DNA of 64,000 nucleotides from an uncultured Mycoplasmatota bacterium (GCA_946414095.1 CAMKNB010000002.1:20128-84127), one strand, 5' to 3'; positions 1-8,562 are shown, counted from the stretch's first letter. Notes: generated by a model not told the origin, from the sequence alone. Made by a program: numbers and translations.

Positions 1-529
1 ATATACTTTCTTTATATCTATTATATGCAAATTCATAATCACCATTTTCAATAGCTAGAACACAAGCGTCTACTACATTATCATAAATATAATTATATAT
101 TAATTCACTATTTTCATTTTTGTCTATTGCTTCAACAATATAAGGAGCAGTTTCATAATAATGTTCAATATCTTCTTTACTTACAAAATTATCTCTAAAC
201 CATCTTAGAACTGTAAGTTCATAACATTTGTCATCAAATTTATCTTGAAAAAATTTCATACATGCAGACGTTAAATAACAACCACCATTATTTTGTACTT
301 CACCAATAGAAGGATTTTTAGAATCATTACTTTCTTGTCTGCTAAAGTCAGGTTCTTTTCCAGAATTGTAATCATCTTTATTATTCCAATGTTCATGACT
401 GTGACCTCCATCACCATTGTCATGATATCTATTTACACTTCCATTTTTTTCATAACTTGTATATATTAAACGATCATCTTCACCATAGCTAGCATATCCC
501 CATTCTCTATTTTTTCCACCATTACTCAT
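1..529 (-). CDS. Partial protein with CFI-box-like cysteine domain (C-terminus outside window)
   Basis: The reading frame enters from the left edge, so its C-terminus is missing; 176 residues are visible. The first ~80 residues are low-complexity (Gly, Asn, His, Asp) and look disordered. A compact conserved-looking domain follows: GGCYLTSAC at residues 82-90, a third Cys at 102, then ELTVLRWFRDNF at about 104-115 and an HYYETAP stretch near 123. This resembles the small domain annotated as 'CFI-box' in bacterial proteins of unknown function. The ATG at 529 overlaps the stop of the upstream minus-strand gene (ATGAGTAA), so the two are probably co-transcribed and translationally coupled. No enzymatic function can be assigned. 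Confidence 0.6.
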   Translation of the reverse strand, partial: MSNGGKNREWGYASYGEDDRLIYTSYEKNGSVNRYHDNGDGGHSHEHWNNKDDYNSGKEPDFSRQESNDSKNPSIGEVQNNGGCYLTSACMKFFQDKFDDKCYELTVLRWFRDNFVSKEDIEHYYETAPYIVEAIDKNENSELIYNYIYDNVVDACVLAIENGDYEFAYNRYKESI

Positions 530-828
530 TTTTATTATTTCCTTTCCAAATATAGAAGAAACTACCATCATCATTAAATTCAAACTTATCTCTTCCAACA
601 ATATCAATTAGTTCTTCAAACTTTTTAATAATTTCATTAGTTTTTTCAATTTTAAATTGATATTCTAAACTATCTTTATTTTGTCTTAAATCATCAATTT
701 CTTTGTATAAATCAAGTAGTAATTTTGGCTCTTTACCAGTATCATCCATATAGTTTTCAAACTCTAAACTATAATCAAGTATTAATGACATATTATCATC
801 AAATTCATTATTATTAATAATAATCACT
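522..828 (-). CDS. Small coiled-coil-like hypothetical protein with ambiguous start
   Basis: About 98 residues, acidic and helical, with a heptad-like central stretch (LLLDLYKEIDDLRQNKDSL and following) and a short C-terminal tail ending FYIWKG. No family recognised. The start is odd. A consensus promoter at 841-869 puts the transcript start near 834, so upstream ATGs cannot be used. A perfect AAAGGAG (833-827) is followed 8 nt later by in-frame ATT (818) rather than ATG. The only conventional in-frame choices are GTG at 828, which overlaps the Shine-Dalgarno, and ATG at 791, about 35 nt away. The GTG is used here as the conventional limit. The stop overlaps the next gene's start by 8 nt. Confidence 0.55.
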
Positions 829-840
829 CCTTTCAAGAAC

Positions 841-869
841 ATTATATTAATAAAAAAAATAATTATCAA
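841..869 (-). promoter_or_regulatory. Sigma-A-type promoter for the minus-strand gene pair
   Basis: On the minus strand TTGATA (869-864), a 17-nt spacer and TATAAT (846-841). The predicted transcript starts around 834, only a few bases before the AAAGGAG ribosome-binding site, giving an almost leaderless mRNA. Confidence 0.65.
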
Positions 870-946
870 TAAAATACCTTTGATATAAAAAATTGATATA
901 ACGAAAAAAATACATTTTATGTTAAATTATTATTGAGGTGTATAAT

Positions 947-1291
947 ATGGATAAAGTTAATGCAAAAGATTATTTAAATAAAGAAGTTGAAGTTATTATA
1001 GATAGACCATTAGGATCACGTCATCCTAAGCATAATTTTATGTATATGGTTAATTATGGATATATACCAAATACTATAAGTGGAGATAATGAAGAATTAG
1101 ATGCATACATTCTAGGCGTATTTGAACCAATAGAGAAATTTAATGGTAAAGTAATAGCATATATACATAGAACAAATGATGATGATGACAAATTAATAGT
1201 AGTACCAAAAGATAAAAATTATACTAATGAACAAATAGAAGCATTAACAGAATTTCAAGAAAGATTCTTTAAATCAACAATTATTAGATAG
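947..1291 (+). CDS. Small inorganic pyrophosphatase-like protein
   Basis: A 114-residue protein resembling a shortened family I soluble inorganic pyrophosphatase, which hydrolyses PPi to phosphate in the cytosol. Visible family features are an N-terminal VEVIIDRPLGSRHP strand, the NYGYIPNT motif (about residues 32-39) and an acidic SGDNEELDAYILG loop matching the family's DxDxxD signature, although the middle Asp is Glu. Full-length bacterial enzymes are about 175 residues, so this is the compact form seen in some Firmicutes. ATG at 947 is chosen because GAGGTG at 935-940 is a well-placed ribosome-binding site; an in-frame GTG at 938 lies inside it. The gene is monocistronic, followed by a strong hairpin. 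Confidence 0.75.
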   Translation: MDKVNAKDYLNKEVEVIIDRPLGSRHPKHNFMYMVNYGYIPNTISGDNEELDAYILGVFEPIEKFNGKVIAYIHRTNDDDDKLIVVPKDKNYTNEQIEALTEFQERFFKSTIIR

Positions 1292-1322
1292 TGTATGTAT
1301 CAATAATGTATCACAAAATGTA

Positions 1323-1350
1323 AACTACGTATCACATTTGATACGTAGTT
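1323..1350 (+). terminator. Hairpin terminator after pyrophosphatase-like gene
   Basis: Perfect 12-bp stem (AACTACGTATCA / TGATACGTAGTT) with a 4-nt CATT loop, 31 bases after the stop codon. The following ATTGTCTT is only weakly U-rich, so termination may be partial. Confidence 0.6.
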
Positions 1351-1406
1351 ATTGTCTTATATAAATCAATTTGATAAATTGGATAGGTAATACAAAAAAT
1401 ATAAAA

Positions 1407-1435
1407 TTGATTTTTTATACAACATGTGTTATAAT
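1407..1435 (+). promoter_or_regulatory. Promoter of the acyl-CoA synthetase gene
   Basis: TTGATT (1407-1412), 17-nt spacer, TATAAT (1430-1435). The predicted start near 1442 lies downstream of the in-frame ATG at 1424, which supports translation from ATG 1460. Confidence 0.65.
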
Positions 1436-1459
1436 ATACGACCAATAAAGGGGAGCGTT

Positions 1460-3301
1460 ATGAAAAAAGAAGATTTAATTAATTTAAAAAAGCAAATTTC
1501 AGAATTATCTGATGAAGAGAAAAAACAAAGAGATTTATATTTAAGAGAATTAGCAAATGGAACTTTACAAGGACCACCAACAGGTTATGCAAGTATTGAT
1601 AAGCCTTGGTTGAAGTATTATGATAAGAATGATATTGTTACTGATATACCAAAACTTAAAGCTTATGAATATATGCTATTAAATAATGCTGAACATCTTG
1701 ATAAAACTGCAATTAATTTTTTGGGTAAAAAAATAACTTATAGAGAAATGATAGTTAATGTTGATAAAATTGCAAAAGCATTAGTAGCAAATGGTGTAAA
1801 AGAAGGAGATGTTGTAACTGTTGCTATTGCTAATATACCTGAAAATATATATCTTTTATATGCAATTAATAAAATAGGAGCAATTTATAATGTTATAGAT
1901 CCTAGATATACATCAGAGGAATTTTTAAGAGAAATAAATGCTGTTAATTCTAAATTGGTTATTTGTTTGGATATGTGTTATGAAAATATTTTGCCTATTT
2001 TAAAAGAAACTAAAGTAGAAAAATTAATATGTCTTAGTCCTATTGAATCATTACCATTTTTAAATTCCATAAATAAAATTAAAAATAATATTTCTGGAAA
2101 TTTTTATAAATGGAATCAGTTTATAAAATCTGGGAATAGTATTTCAAAAGAAGTAAACTCAAGTTTTGTTGCAAATCAGCCTATTGTTGTTGTTCATACT
2201 GGTGGTACTACTGGTGAGCCTAAAGGAGTAATATTAACTAATGAAAATTTTGTGGCAATGGCACAAATGCATAAGAATGGCGGACTAGATTATACTATTA
2301 ATGACACATTTTTAAATGTTTTACCTCCATTTGTAGCATTTTGTTTGAGTAATGGTATAAATATGCCTTTAACTTTAGGATTAGAGGTTTCCATTATTCC
2401 AAAATTTGATGTTCCAAAATTTGCTGAGTTGTTAGACAAATATAAACCTAATCACGTTTTAGCTGGGCCAATATTATGGGAATATGTAATTAAAAGCAAT
2501 ATTAAAGATTTAAGCTATCTTAAAACACCTGTTTCTGGTGGAGATTCCTTAAATGAAGCAACAGAAAAATCAATTAATGATTTTTTTGCAAAACATGGTT
2601 GCAAATTTAAAGTTGCTCAAGGATATGGTATGTCTGAAGTTTCATCAGCTGCATCTTTTTCAACAGAAAATTCAAATAAGTTAGGTAGTGTAGGAATACC
2701 TTTTATCAAAAATTCCATTTCTATTTTTGATCCGGATGATTGTAGCGAAAAATTATACAATGAAGAAGGTGAAATATGGATAAATACACCTACTATGATG
2801 AAAGAATATTTGAATAATAAAAAGGCTACTAATGATTTAAAATATGTTGAAAAAGATGGAAAAATATGGATTAGAACAGGAGACATTGGAAAAATTGATT
2901 CAGAAGGCCATTTATATATAGTCGGTAGAATGAAAAGAATGATAGTCAGAAATGGAAATAAAATATTTCCTGCTAATATTGAAAGTATAGTGTTAGAAAA
3001 TTCTGATATTGAAAATTGTTCAGTAGTTTCTATGCATGATGATGTTGAAAGATCTGTACCTGTCATACATATTATAATGAATGAAGCTGCCAAATCAACT
3101 AGAGAAGAAATCGTTGAATATATTAAGAATAAAATAGGCACATGTTTACCTGATTACAATATACCAGTTAAATTTGTTTTTAGAAGTAGTTTTCCATTAA
3201 CAAAGATCAATAAAATTGATTATAAAGCATTGGAATCTGAAGAATTGGGAAATGATGAAATTATTAATAAAAAAGAAAAAGAATTAATAAAAAATATATA
3301 A
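1460..3301 (+). CDS. AMP-dependent acyl-CoA synthetase / ligase (ANL superfamily)
   Basis: A 613-residue adenylate-forming enzyme that probably activates a carboxylic (fatty) acid with ATP and transfers it to CoA. The AMP-binding signature TGGTTGEPKG sits at about residues 247-256. Further adenylation motifs follow: GYGMSE near 395, YLYIVGR-like DxxGxLYIVGRMKRM, and IFPANIES before the C-terminal subdomain. The hinge aspartate/Arg pattern (RTGDIG) is present. The catalytic Lys of the C-terminal domain would be in SFPLTKINKIDY. ATG 1460 follows GGGGAG and matches the promoter position. Substrate specificity cannot be read from the sequence. The gene stands alone, with a histidine kinase gene 48 nt downstream. 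Confidence 0.88.
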   Translation: MKKEDLINLKKQISELSDEEKKQRDLYLRELANGTLQGPPTGYASIDKPWLKYYDKNDIVTDIPKLKAYEYMLLNNAEHLDKTAINFLGKKITYREMIVNVDKIAKALVANGVKEGDVVTVAIANIPENIYLLYAINKIGAIYNVIDPRYTSEEFLREINAVNSKLVICLDMCYENILPILKETKVEKLICLSPIESLPFLNSINKIKNNISGNFYKWNQFIKSGNSISKEVNSSFVANQPIVVVHTGGTTGEPKGVILTNENFVAMAQMHKNGGLDYTINDTFLNVLPPFVAFCLSNGINMPLTLGLEVSIIPKFDVPKFAELLDKYKPNHVLAGPILWEYVIKSNIKDLSYLKTPVSGGDSLNEATEKSINDFFAKHGCKFKVAQGYGMSEVSSAASFSTENSNKLGSVGIPFIKNSISIFDPDDCSEKLYNEEGEIWINTPTMMKEYLNNKKATNDLKYVEKDGKIWIRTGDIGKIDSEGHLYIVGRMKRMIVRNGNKIFPANIESIVLENSDIENCSVVSMHDDVERSVPVIHIIMNEAAKSTREEIVEYIKNKIGTCLPDYNIPVKFVFRSSFPLTKINKIDYKALESEELGNDEIINKKEKELIKNI

Positions 3302-3349
3302 TGCTTTTTTAATTCAAATATGATATTATTAAAATAGAGGTGTTTTAGA

Positions 3350-5251
3350 ATGTCTGATATATCTTATTATATAATGAGTTTTATATATTTGCTTGTTGTC
3401 ATTGTAGCATATTTTTCAAAGAAAAAAATAAAGAGTCCCGAGAATTCAATATTTTCTTCAACGCTTATTATTACCATTGTAGGGTTAATATTTAGTTTTA
3501 TAAGTTATTTTTTAGTTAAATCTGGGATAAAATCTAATGATGCGTTATATATTTGGTCAAATAGATTAATATTATTATATTATAATTTGTGGGGAGTAAT
3601 ATTTACTTCATATATTGCTATACTTTCAACAAATAGTAATAAAGAACAAAAATATATTAGGAATAGAAAGATAACTTTAGTAGCCATGGTTATATCAGCA
3701 ATTTTAGCATTGGTATTGCCATTTGAAATTAAGGAAATAGATGGATTGTTGTTACCAACGGGACTTTCGGTAAATTGTACTTATATAATATCTGGTATTG
3801 CAGTTTTTATAATGATTATTTTATTGATTGGAGATTATCAAAATTTTAAAAGCAAAAAATATATACCATTATATTCATTTTTAGTAATGGGTATGTTTTG
3901 TCTTATGGCACAGTATGTTAATCCAAAGTTAATGTTATTTACACCATTGCAAGTGTTTATCTGTGTAATAATATACTTTACAATTGAAAACCCTGATGCT
4001 AAGCTTGTTGAGTATGAGAAGACTGAGAAAGAGAGAGCTGAGGCTGCTAGCCTTGCTAAGAGTGAATTCTTAAGTAGTATGTCTCATGAACTTAGAACTC
4101 CTTTGAATGCTATTGTTGGTTTAAGTGAAGATATTGAATCATTTAATGATAAAGTACCAAAGGAAGTTAGGGAAGATACTGTTGATATTGTTAATGCATC
4201 AAATACTTTACTTGAAATAATTGGTAGTATCTTAGATATAAGTAAGATTGAAAGTGGAAAGCTTGATATAGTTGAAAGTGATTATGCACCTAAAGATGAA
4301 TTTGAAAGTATTGCTAAAATACTTAGAACTAAAGCAAGTGAAAAGAATTTAGAATTTAATGTATCTATTAGTGATAGAATACCTGATGTATTATTTGGTG
4401 ATAGACTTAGAATTAAACAAATTATTAACAATTTGCTTTCTAATGCTATTAAATATACTGATCATGGTAGAGTAAATTTCTTTGTTAATTGGTTAGATGC
4501 ATCTGGAGCATTATCTATTACAGTAGCAGATACTGGTAGAGGTATTAAAGAGGAAGATATAGATAAATTATTTAGTAAGTATGATAGACTTGGTGTTGAA
4601 AAAACAAGTAATGTTCAAGGAACTGGTTTAGGTCTTGCTATTACTAAGACACTTATTGATTTAATGGGTGGAACAGTAGAAGTAAAAAGTGAATATTTAA
4701 TTGGAACAACATTTAGTGTAACAATACCTCAAAAACTTGGAGATGCTGAGAGACTTGAATCTATTAAGATGGCTCAAATGTATGTTCCTAAAGACCTAGA
4801 CTTTAAAGGTAAAAAGTTACTTGTTGTTGATGATAACTTACTTAATATTAAAGTGTTTAAGAAAGCTATTAAGGATTTAAATTTTGAAGTAGATGAATGT
4901 TATAATGGACAAGAAGCGCTTGATAAAATAGAACTAAAAAATGATTATGATATTATATTTATGGATATTAAAATGCCTGTTATGGATGGAGAAGAAGCAA
5001 TTGGACATTTAATTAATATGCCAAACTTTAAAACTCCTGTAGTAGCACTAACAGCAGATGCAATGACAGGATCAAATAACAAGTATATTAATATGGGATT
5101 TAGTGATTATATGTCTAAACCATTCTCAAGAAAAGTTATAGCTGTAAAATTAGACGCTATATTAAATAAAGGAGAAGTTGCTAATAAAAATTTAAATACT
5201 GAAGAAGAGAAGAAAGAAGAAACACAATCAGAAGAATTTAAAGAATCATAA
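3350..5251 (+). CDS. Membrane hybrid sensor histidine kinase with receiver domain
   Basis: 633 residues. The N-terminal ~210 residues contain about seven hydrophobic segments, resembling a multi-pass membrane sensor. Next comes a short helical linker, then HisKA with the phospho-acceptor His246 in SSMSHELRTPLNAI. A HATPase_c domain follows with an N-box (IINNLLSNAIKYTDHG) and G-boxes (ADTGRGI, GTGLGLAI). A C-terminal receiver domain carries VVDD and the phospho-acceptor Asp539 in FMDIKMPVMDG, and the protein ends in an acidic Glu/Lys tail. It should autophosphorylate and relay phosphate internally. No separate response regulator or output gene lies next to it, so its final target is unknown. 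It ends with its own terminator. Confidence 0.93.
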   Translation: MSDISYYIMSFIYLLVVIVAYFSKKKIKSPENSIFSSTLIITIVGLIFSFISYFLVKSGIKSNDALYIWSNRLILLYYNLWGVIFTSYIAILSTNSNKEQKYIRNRKITLVAMVISAILALVLPFEIKEIDGLLLPTGLSVNCTYIISGIAVFIMIILLIGDYQNFKSKKYIPLYSFLVMGMFCLMAQYVNPKLMLFTPLQVFICVIIYFTIENPDAKLVEYEKTEKERAEAASLAKSEFLSSMSHELRTPLNAIVGLSEDIESFNDKVPKEVREDTVDIVNASNTLLEIIGSILDISKIESGKLDIVESDYAPKDEFESIAKILRTKASEKNLEFNVSISDRIPDVLFGDRLRIKQIINNLLSNAIKYTDHGRVNFFVNWLDASGALSITVADTGRGIKEEDIDKLFSKYDRLGVEKTSNVQGTGLGLAITKTLIDLMGGTVEVKSEYLIGTTFSVTIPQKLGDAERLESIKMAQMYVPKDLDFKGKKLLVVDDNLLNIKVFKKAIKDLNFEVDECYNGQEALDKIELKNDYDIIFMDIKMPVMDGEEAIGHLINMPNFKTPVVALTADAMTGSNNKYINMGFSDYMSKPFSRKVIAVKLDAILNKGEVANKNLNTEEEKKEETQSEEFKES

Positions 5252-5280
5252 AATACGAATTAAAAGATTCGTATTTTTTT
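5252..5280 (+). terminator. Rho-independent terminator of the hybrid kinase gene
   Basis: 9-bp stem AATACGAAT / ATTCGTATT with loop TAAAAG, directly followed by a T run. Confidence 0.8.
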
Positions 5281-5284
5281 ATAA

Positions 5285-5346
5285 AAAAGAAGTGTTTTAT
5301 ATAAATTATAACGAATTATATTTATAGAAGAAAAAACACTTCTTTT
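5285..5346. repeat. Long inverted repeat just upstream of the DUF1016 gene pair
   Basis: Perfect 14-nt arms, AAAAGAAGTGTTTT (5285-5298) and AAAACACTTCTTTT (5333-5346). A second nested stem lies between them (ATAAATTATAA / TTATATTTAT around a CGAA loop). The outer right arm ends 6 nt before the GGAGG ribosome-binding site of the first nuclease gene. It could act as an attenuator or terminator, or mark the edge of an inserted module. Confidence 0.65.
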
Positions 5347-5360
5347 ATTATGGAGGAAAC

Positions 5361-6254
5361 ATGAATTACTACGAAGAAATTAAAAATGAACTTATAAATA
5401 ATGAAGTATATAAGAAAGTAAAAGATTATTCGAAAAATAAAAATGATCTAATGACTTATTATAATGTGGGTAAATTATTATTTAAAGCTGGTAAGCATTA
5501 TGGAAATGGAATAATAAAACAATATTCAATTAAATTAGTTGAAGAATTTAGTAATGCTAAATACGGATATAGAAATCTATTTAATATGAGAAAATTTTAT
5601 ATATTATTCCAAAATGAAAAAATGAACGCACTGCGTACACAATTGTCTTGGACACATTATAGAGAGTTATTAGTATTAAAAGACATGAATGAAATAAACT
5701 ATTATATTGATATTTCAATTAAGGAGAATCTTTCTTATAGAGAACTTCATAATAAAATAAAAAGTAAAGAGTATCAAAGATTAGATGAAGACGTAAAAAA
5801 GAAACTTATATTAAAAGAAGAAACTAAAATAGAAGATTTTATAAAGAACCCTATTGTTATTAGAAATACTAATAATATTGAAAATATAAGTGAAAAAGTG
5901 TTGAAAAAACTTATACTTGAAGATATAGAGCACTTTATGAATGAACTAGGGTTTGGATATTGTTTTGTAGGAAGTGAGTATAGAATAAAGATAGGAAATA
6001 ATTACAATTATATAGATTTATTATTGTTTAATATTAAGTTTAATTGCTATGTTGTAATTGAACTCAAAGTAACAGAATTAAAGAAGGAACATATTGGTCA
6101 AATAGAAGTATATATGAATTATGCAGATAAAAATTTAAAAGAGAGTGGTCAAGATAAAACAATAGGCATTATTATTTGTAAGAAAGAAAACAAGTTTATT
6201 ATGGAATATGCTAGTGATGAAAGAGTTTATAGTAGAAGTTATGAGTTATTGTAG
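5361..6254 (+). CDS. DUF1016 / YhcG-type PDDEXK nuclease, copy 1
   Basis: 297 residues in two parts. The N-terminal helical DUF1016_N-like domain (about 1-140) contains the conserved LSWTHYRELL motif. The C-terminal PDDEXK nuclease fold (about 165-297) has the active-site Asp in NYIDLLLFN and the ELK pair in YVVIELKVTELK, then GQIEVYMNY and the final strand GIIICKKENKFIMEY. The family is a widespread, poorly understood group of predicted restriction-like or recombination-related DNA nucleases. ATG 5361 follows GGAGGAAAC. A CG-rich perfect palindrome (5626-5636) lies just before the LSW motif. A paralogue follows 8 nt downstream with near-identical ends and a diverged middle. No restriction-modification partner is adjacent. 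Confidence 0.85.
   Translation: MNYYEEIKNELINNEVYKKVKDYSKNKNDLMTYYNVGKLLFKAGKHYGNGIIKQYSIKLVEEFSNAKYGYRNLFNMRKFYILFQNEKMNALRTQLSWTHYRELLVLKDMNEINYYIDISIKENLSYRELHNKIKSKEYQRLDEDVKKKLILKEETKIEDFIKNPIVIRNTNNIENISEKVLKKLILEDIEHFMNELGFGYCFVGSEYRIKIGNNYNYIDLLLFNIKFNCYVVIELKVTELKKEHIGQIEVYMNYADKNLKESGQDKTIGIIICKKENKFIMEYASDERVYSRSYELL
5626..5636. repeat. CG-rich palindrome inside DUF1016 copy 1
   Basis: ACGCA-C-TGCGT, a perfect 5+1+5 palindrome centred on base 5631, the first base of the Leu codon three codons before LSW. The equivalent codon of copy 2 is the centre of a different palindrome. Confidence 0.7.
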
Positions 6255-6262
6255 GAGAAAAT

Positions 6263-7157
6263 ATGGATTACTATGAAGAAATTAAAAATGAACTTATAAA
6301 CAATGAAGTATATAAGAAAGTAAAGGATTATTCTAAAAATAAGAATGATCTAATGACTTATTATAATGTAGGAAAACTGTTAATTGAAGCACAGGGTGGT
6401 GAAGAAAGAGCAAAATATGGAAATAAATTAATTAAAGCATATTCTAAAAAACTAGAAATAGAGTTAGGTAAAAAATATAATGAAAGAACACTAAGAAGAA
6501 TGAGGCAATTATATATATTGTTTAAAAATATAAAATGGTCGACAGTGTCGACCAAATTAAGCTGGTCACATTACCAAGAACTATTAGTATTAGTAGATAA
6601 ATATGAGATAGATTATTATATTCAAGAAACCATTAAACATAATTTAACTATAAGACAATTAAGAGAAAAAATAAAAAGTAAAGAATATCAAAGATTAGAT
6701 AAGAACACTAAACAAAAACTAATTCTAGAAGAAAGAACCGATATTGATGATTTTATAAAGAATCCTATTGTTATTAGAAATACTAATAATATTGAAAATA
6801 TAAGTGAAAAAGTATTAAAGAAACTTATACTTGAAGATATAGAGCACTTTATGAATGAACTTGGAAGTGGATACTCTTTTATTGGTAGTGAGTATAGAAT
6901 AAAGATAGGAGATAATTACAATTATATAGATTTATTGTTATTTAATATTAAGTTTAATTGCTATGTTGTAATTGAACTCAAAGTAACAGAATTAAAGAAG
7001 GAACATATTGGTCAAATTGAAGTGTATATGAACTATTTAGACAAGAATTTAAGAAATGCGAGCCAAAATAAAAATAATATGTAAAAAAGATAATAAGTTT
7101 GTAATGGAATATGCTAGTGATGAAAGAGTATATAGTAGAAGTTATGAATTAGTATAA
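6263..7157 (+). pseudogene. DUF1016 / YhcG-type PDDEXK nuclease, copy 2, frameshifted near the 3' end
   Basis: The open frame (6263-7084, 273 codons) matches copy 1 but ends early at NASQNKNNM. Beyond its stop, another frame continues the family's last strand and tail (CKKDNKFVMEY ... SRSYELV) to a TAA at 7155-7157. Aligned with copy 1, about 11 nt are missing around 7070-7080, which explains the shift. The nuclease residues (NYIDLLLFN, IELKVTELK) remain, but the final core strand is lost, so the product is probably inactive or truncated. The first ~120 nt and the 3' ~400 nt are almost identical to copy 1, while the middle (about residues 39-140) is strongly diverged. A 19-nt palindrome sits in that middle part. 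Confidence 0.8.
6536..6554. repeat. CG-rich palindrome inside DUF1016 copy 2
   Basis: TGGTCGACA-G-TGTCGACCA, a perfect 9+1+9 palindrome centred on base 6545, the first base of the Val codon homologous to the Leu codon at the centre of the copy 1 palindrome. It contains two GTCGAC hexamers in a CpG-poor background. Confidence 0.8.
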
Positions 7158-7184
7158 AAAATAAAATATTTAATAATATTTAAT

Positions 7185-7415
7185 ATGATAAAGAATATTA
7201 TTAAAAATGATGATTATGAAATAAACATTAGAAATAATTGTCTTCATATTAAATACTATATTAATGTTATTGATATATCTAGCAATAGAATGAGTGTTTT
7301 AATTAAGAATAATAAGCTTGTAATTAAGGGTTCATCTCTAATAATTACCTGTCTAGATGAATATGAACTTTTGATTAAAGGATATATTAGGAGCATCGAA
7401 TTTATTGGTGAATAA
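7185..7415 (+). CDS. yqfC: YqfC-family sporulation protein
   Basis: A 76-residue protein of the YabP/YqfC family, expressed in the mother cell during endospore formation in Bacillus and Clostridium. Assignment rests on size, the all-beta pattern ending in LIIKGSSLIITCLDEYELLIKGYI-type strands, and its position directly before yqfD. There is no recognisable Shine-Dalgarno before ATG 7185, so the mRNA may be leaderless or poorly translated. The 3' end overlaps the start of yqfD by 11 nt, indicating translational coupling. Its molecular function is unknown in any organism. Confidence 0.75.
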   Translation: MIKNIIKNDDYEINIRNNCLHIKYYINVIDISSNRMSVLIKNNKLVIKGSSLIITCLDEYELLIKGYIRSIEFIGE

Positions 7416-8562
7416 GGTTAGTATTATAGTATATGAAGAATCATCTAAATTTTTAGATTATCTTGTTTATAATAATATTTTTTATGAAGATTTAAGAAAA
7501 TATGATAATGTTTATTATTTGATAGTAAGTTATGACAATTTTAATAAAATATCTAAAAGATATAAAACTAAAATAATAAAGTATTTTGGTAAGAAGGGTT
7601 TAATTAATTTTATTAATTATCATAGATATATGATTATTTCATTTCTTATATGTTTGTTTATATTAAAACTATTAACTATGACTATTTTTGATATAAAAAT
7701 ATATAGCGATGATGAGAATATTAAAAGTGTAATAATGAGTTCTTTAAATGATAATGGTATAAGTATAAATAAGAGAAAGAAGTCGTTTGATGAAATAAGT
7801 GTTATTAAAAATAAAATATTATCTTCTAACAAAGATACACTTGAATGGATTGAAATTAAAGAGCGAGGTTGTATTTATGAAGTTTATGTTACACCTAGGG
7901 TAATAAATAAAAATAATAATGTTTCAAATGAAGCAAGTAGTATCTATTCATCATCTAATGGGGTGATTAAACATATTGTTGTATCTTCTGGTACTAAGAT
8001 GGTTGATAATGGAGACTATGTTAAAAAAGGAGATTTGTTAATAAGTGGTAATATTTTTAAAAATGATGAAATAGTTGATAGCAAAGAAGCATTAGGAAGT
8101 GTGTTTGCTGAGGTATGGTATATAGCGTATGTAAATGTCCCTTTTGAGTTTGTTGAAACTATTAATACACGTAAAGTAATTAATCATTATTATTTAGATA
8201 TTCTTAATCATAAATTTACTTTAATTGGGAAATATGATAGTGATGACACTGTTAATAAAACAAAAGTAGTTCTTGATAAGCCTTATTTACCATTTAAATT
8301 ATATAAAGAAGAGAAAACTATATATAAATATAATAAGAAACATTTGAGTGAAAATGAGGCTTTAATGATAGGTGTAGACGAAGCAACTTATAAACTTGGC
8401 TATGACTTAAAAGAAGGGGAACGTATTATTTCTAAAAAAGTTTTGAAAAAAGAGGTGAATAGTAGTAAAATGTATATAGAAGTATTCTTCAAGGTTTATA
8501 AGAATATTGGAGTTACTTCTAATATAGATAAAGGAAAAATAGAATATGGAAGCATCAATTAA
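7405..8562 (+). CDS. yqfD: YqfD-family sporulation membrane protein
   Basis: 385 residues with one strong transmembrane segment at about 75-95 and a large outer region. The outer part contains GCIYEVYVTPR near 155 and a biotinyl-lipoyl-like hammerhead (SSSNGVIKHIVVSSGTKMV ... VKKGDLLISG), typical of YqfD. YqfD is a conserved mother-cell protein needed for efficient sporulation in model species. TTG at 7405 is chosen because AGGAG at 7389-7393 precedes it; GTG 7408 is the alternative. The gene overlaps yqfC upstream and the VanZ-like gene downstream, making a tight operon. Confidence 0.88.
   Translation: MVNKVSIIVYEESSKFLDYLVYNNIFYEDLRKYDNVYYLIVSYDNFNKISKRYKTKIIKYFGKKGLINFINYHRYMIISFLICLFILKLLTMTIFDIKIYSDDENIKSVIMSSLNDNGISINKRKKSFDEISVIKNKILSSNKDTLEWIEIKERGCIYEVYVTPRVINKNNNVSNEASSIYSSSNGVIKHIVVSSGTKMVDNGDYVKKGDLLISGNIFKNDEIVDSKEALGSVFAEVWYIAYVNVPFEFVETINTRKVINHYYLDILNHKFTLIGKYDSDDTVNKTKVVLDKPYLPFKLYKEEKTIYKYNKKHLSENEALMIGVDEATYKLGYDLKEGERIISKKVLKKEVNSSKMYIEVFFKVYKNIGVTSNIDKGKIEYGSIN

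Noticed and set aside
2617..3141. 174-aa minus-strand ORF inside the acyl-CoA synthetase gene
   Set aside because: Antisense shadow of a well-supported gene; no RBS or family pattern.
5361..7157. Insertion sequence or transposon around the duplicated genes
   Set aside because: The proteins are DUF1016 nucleases, not transposases; no matching terminal repeat or target duplication was found at the right end.
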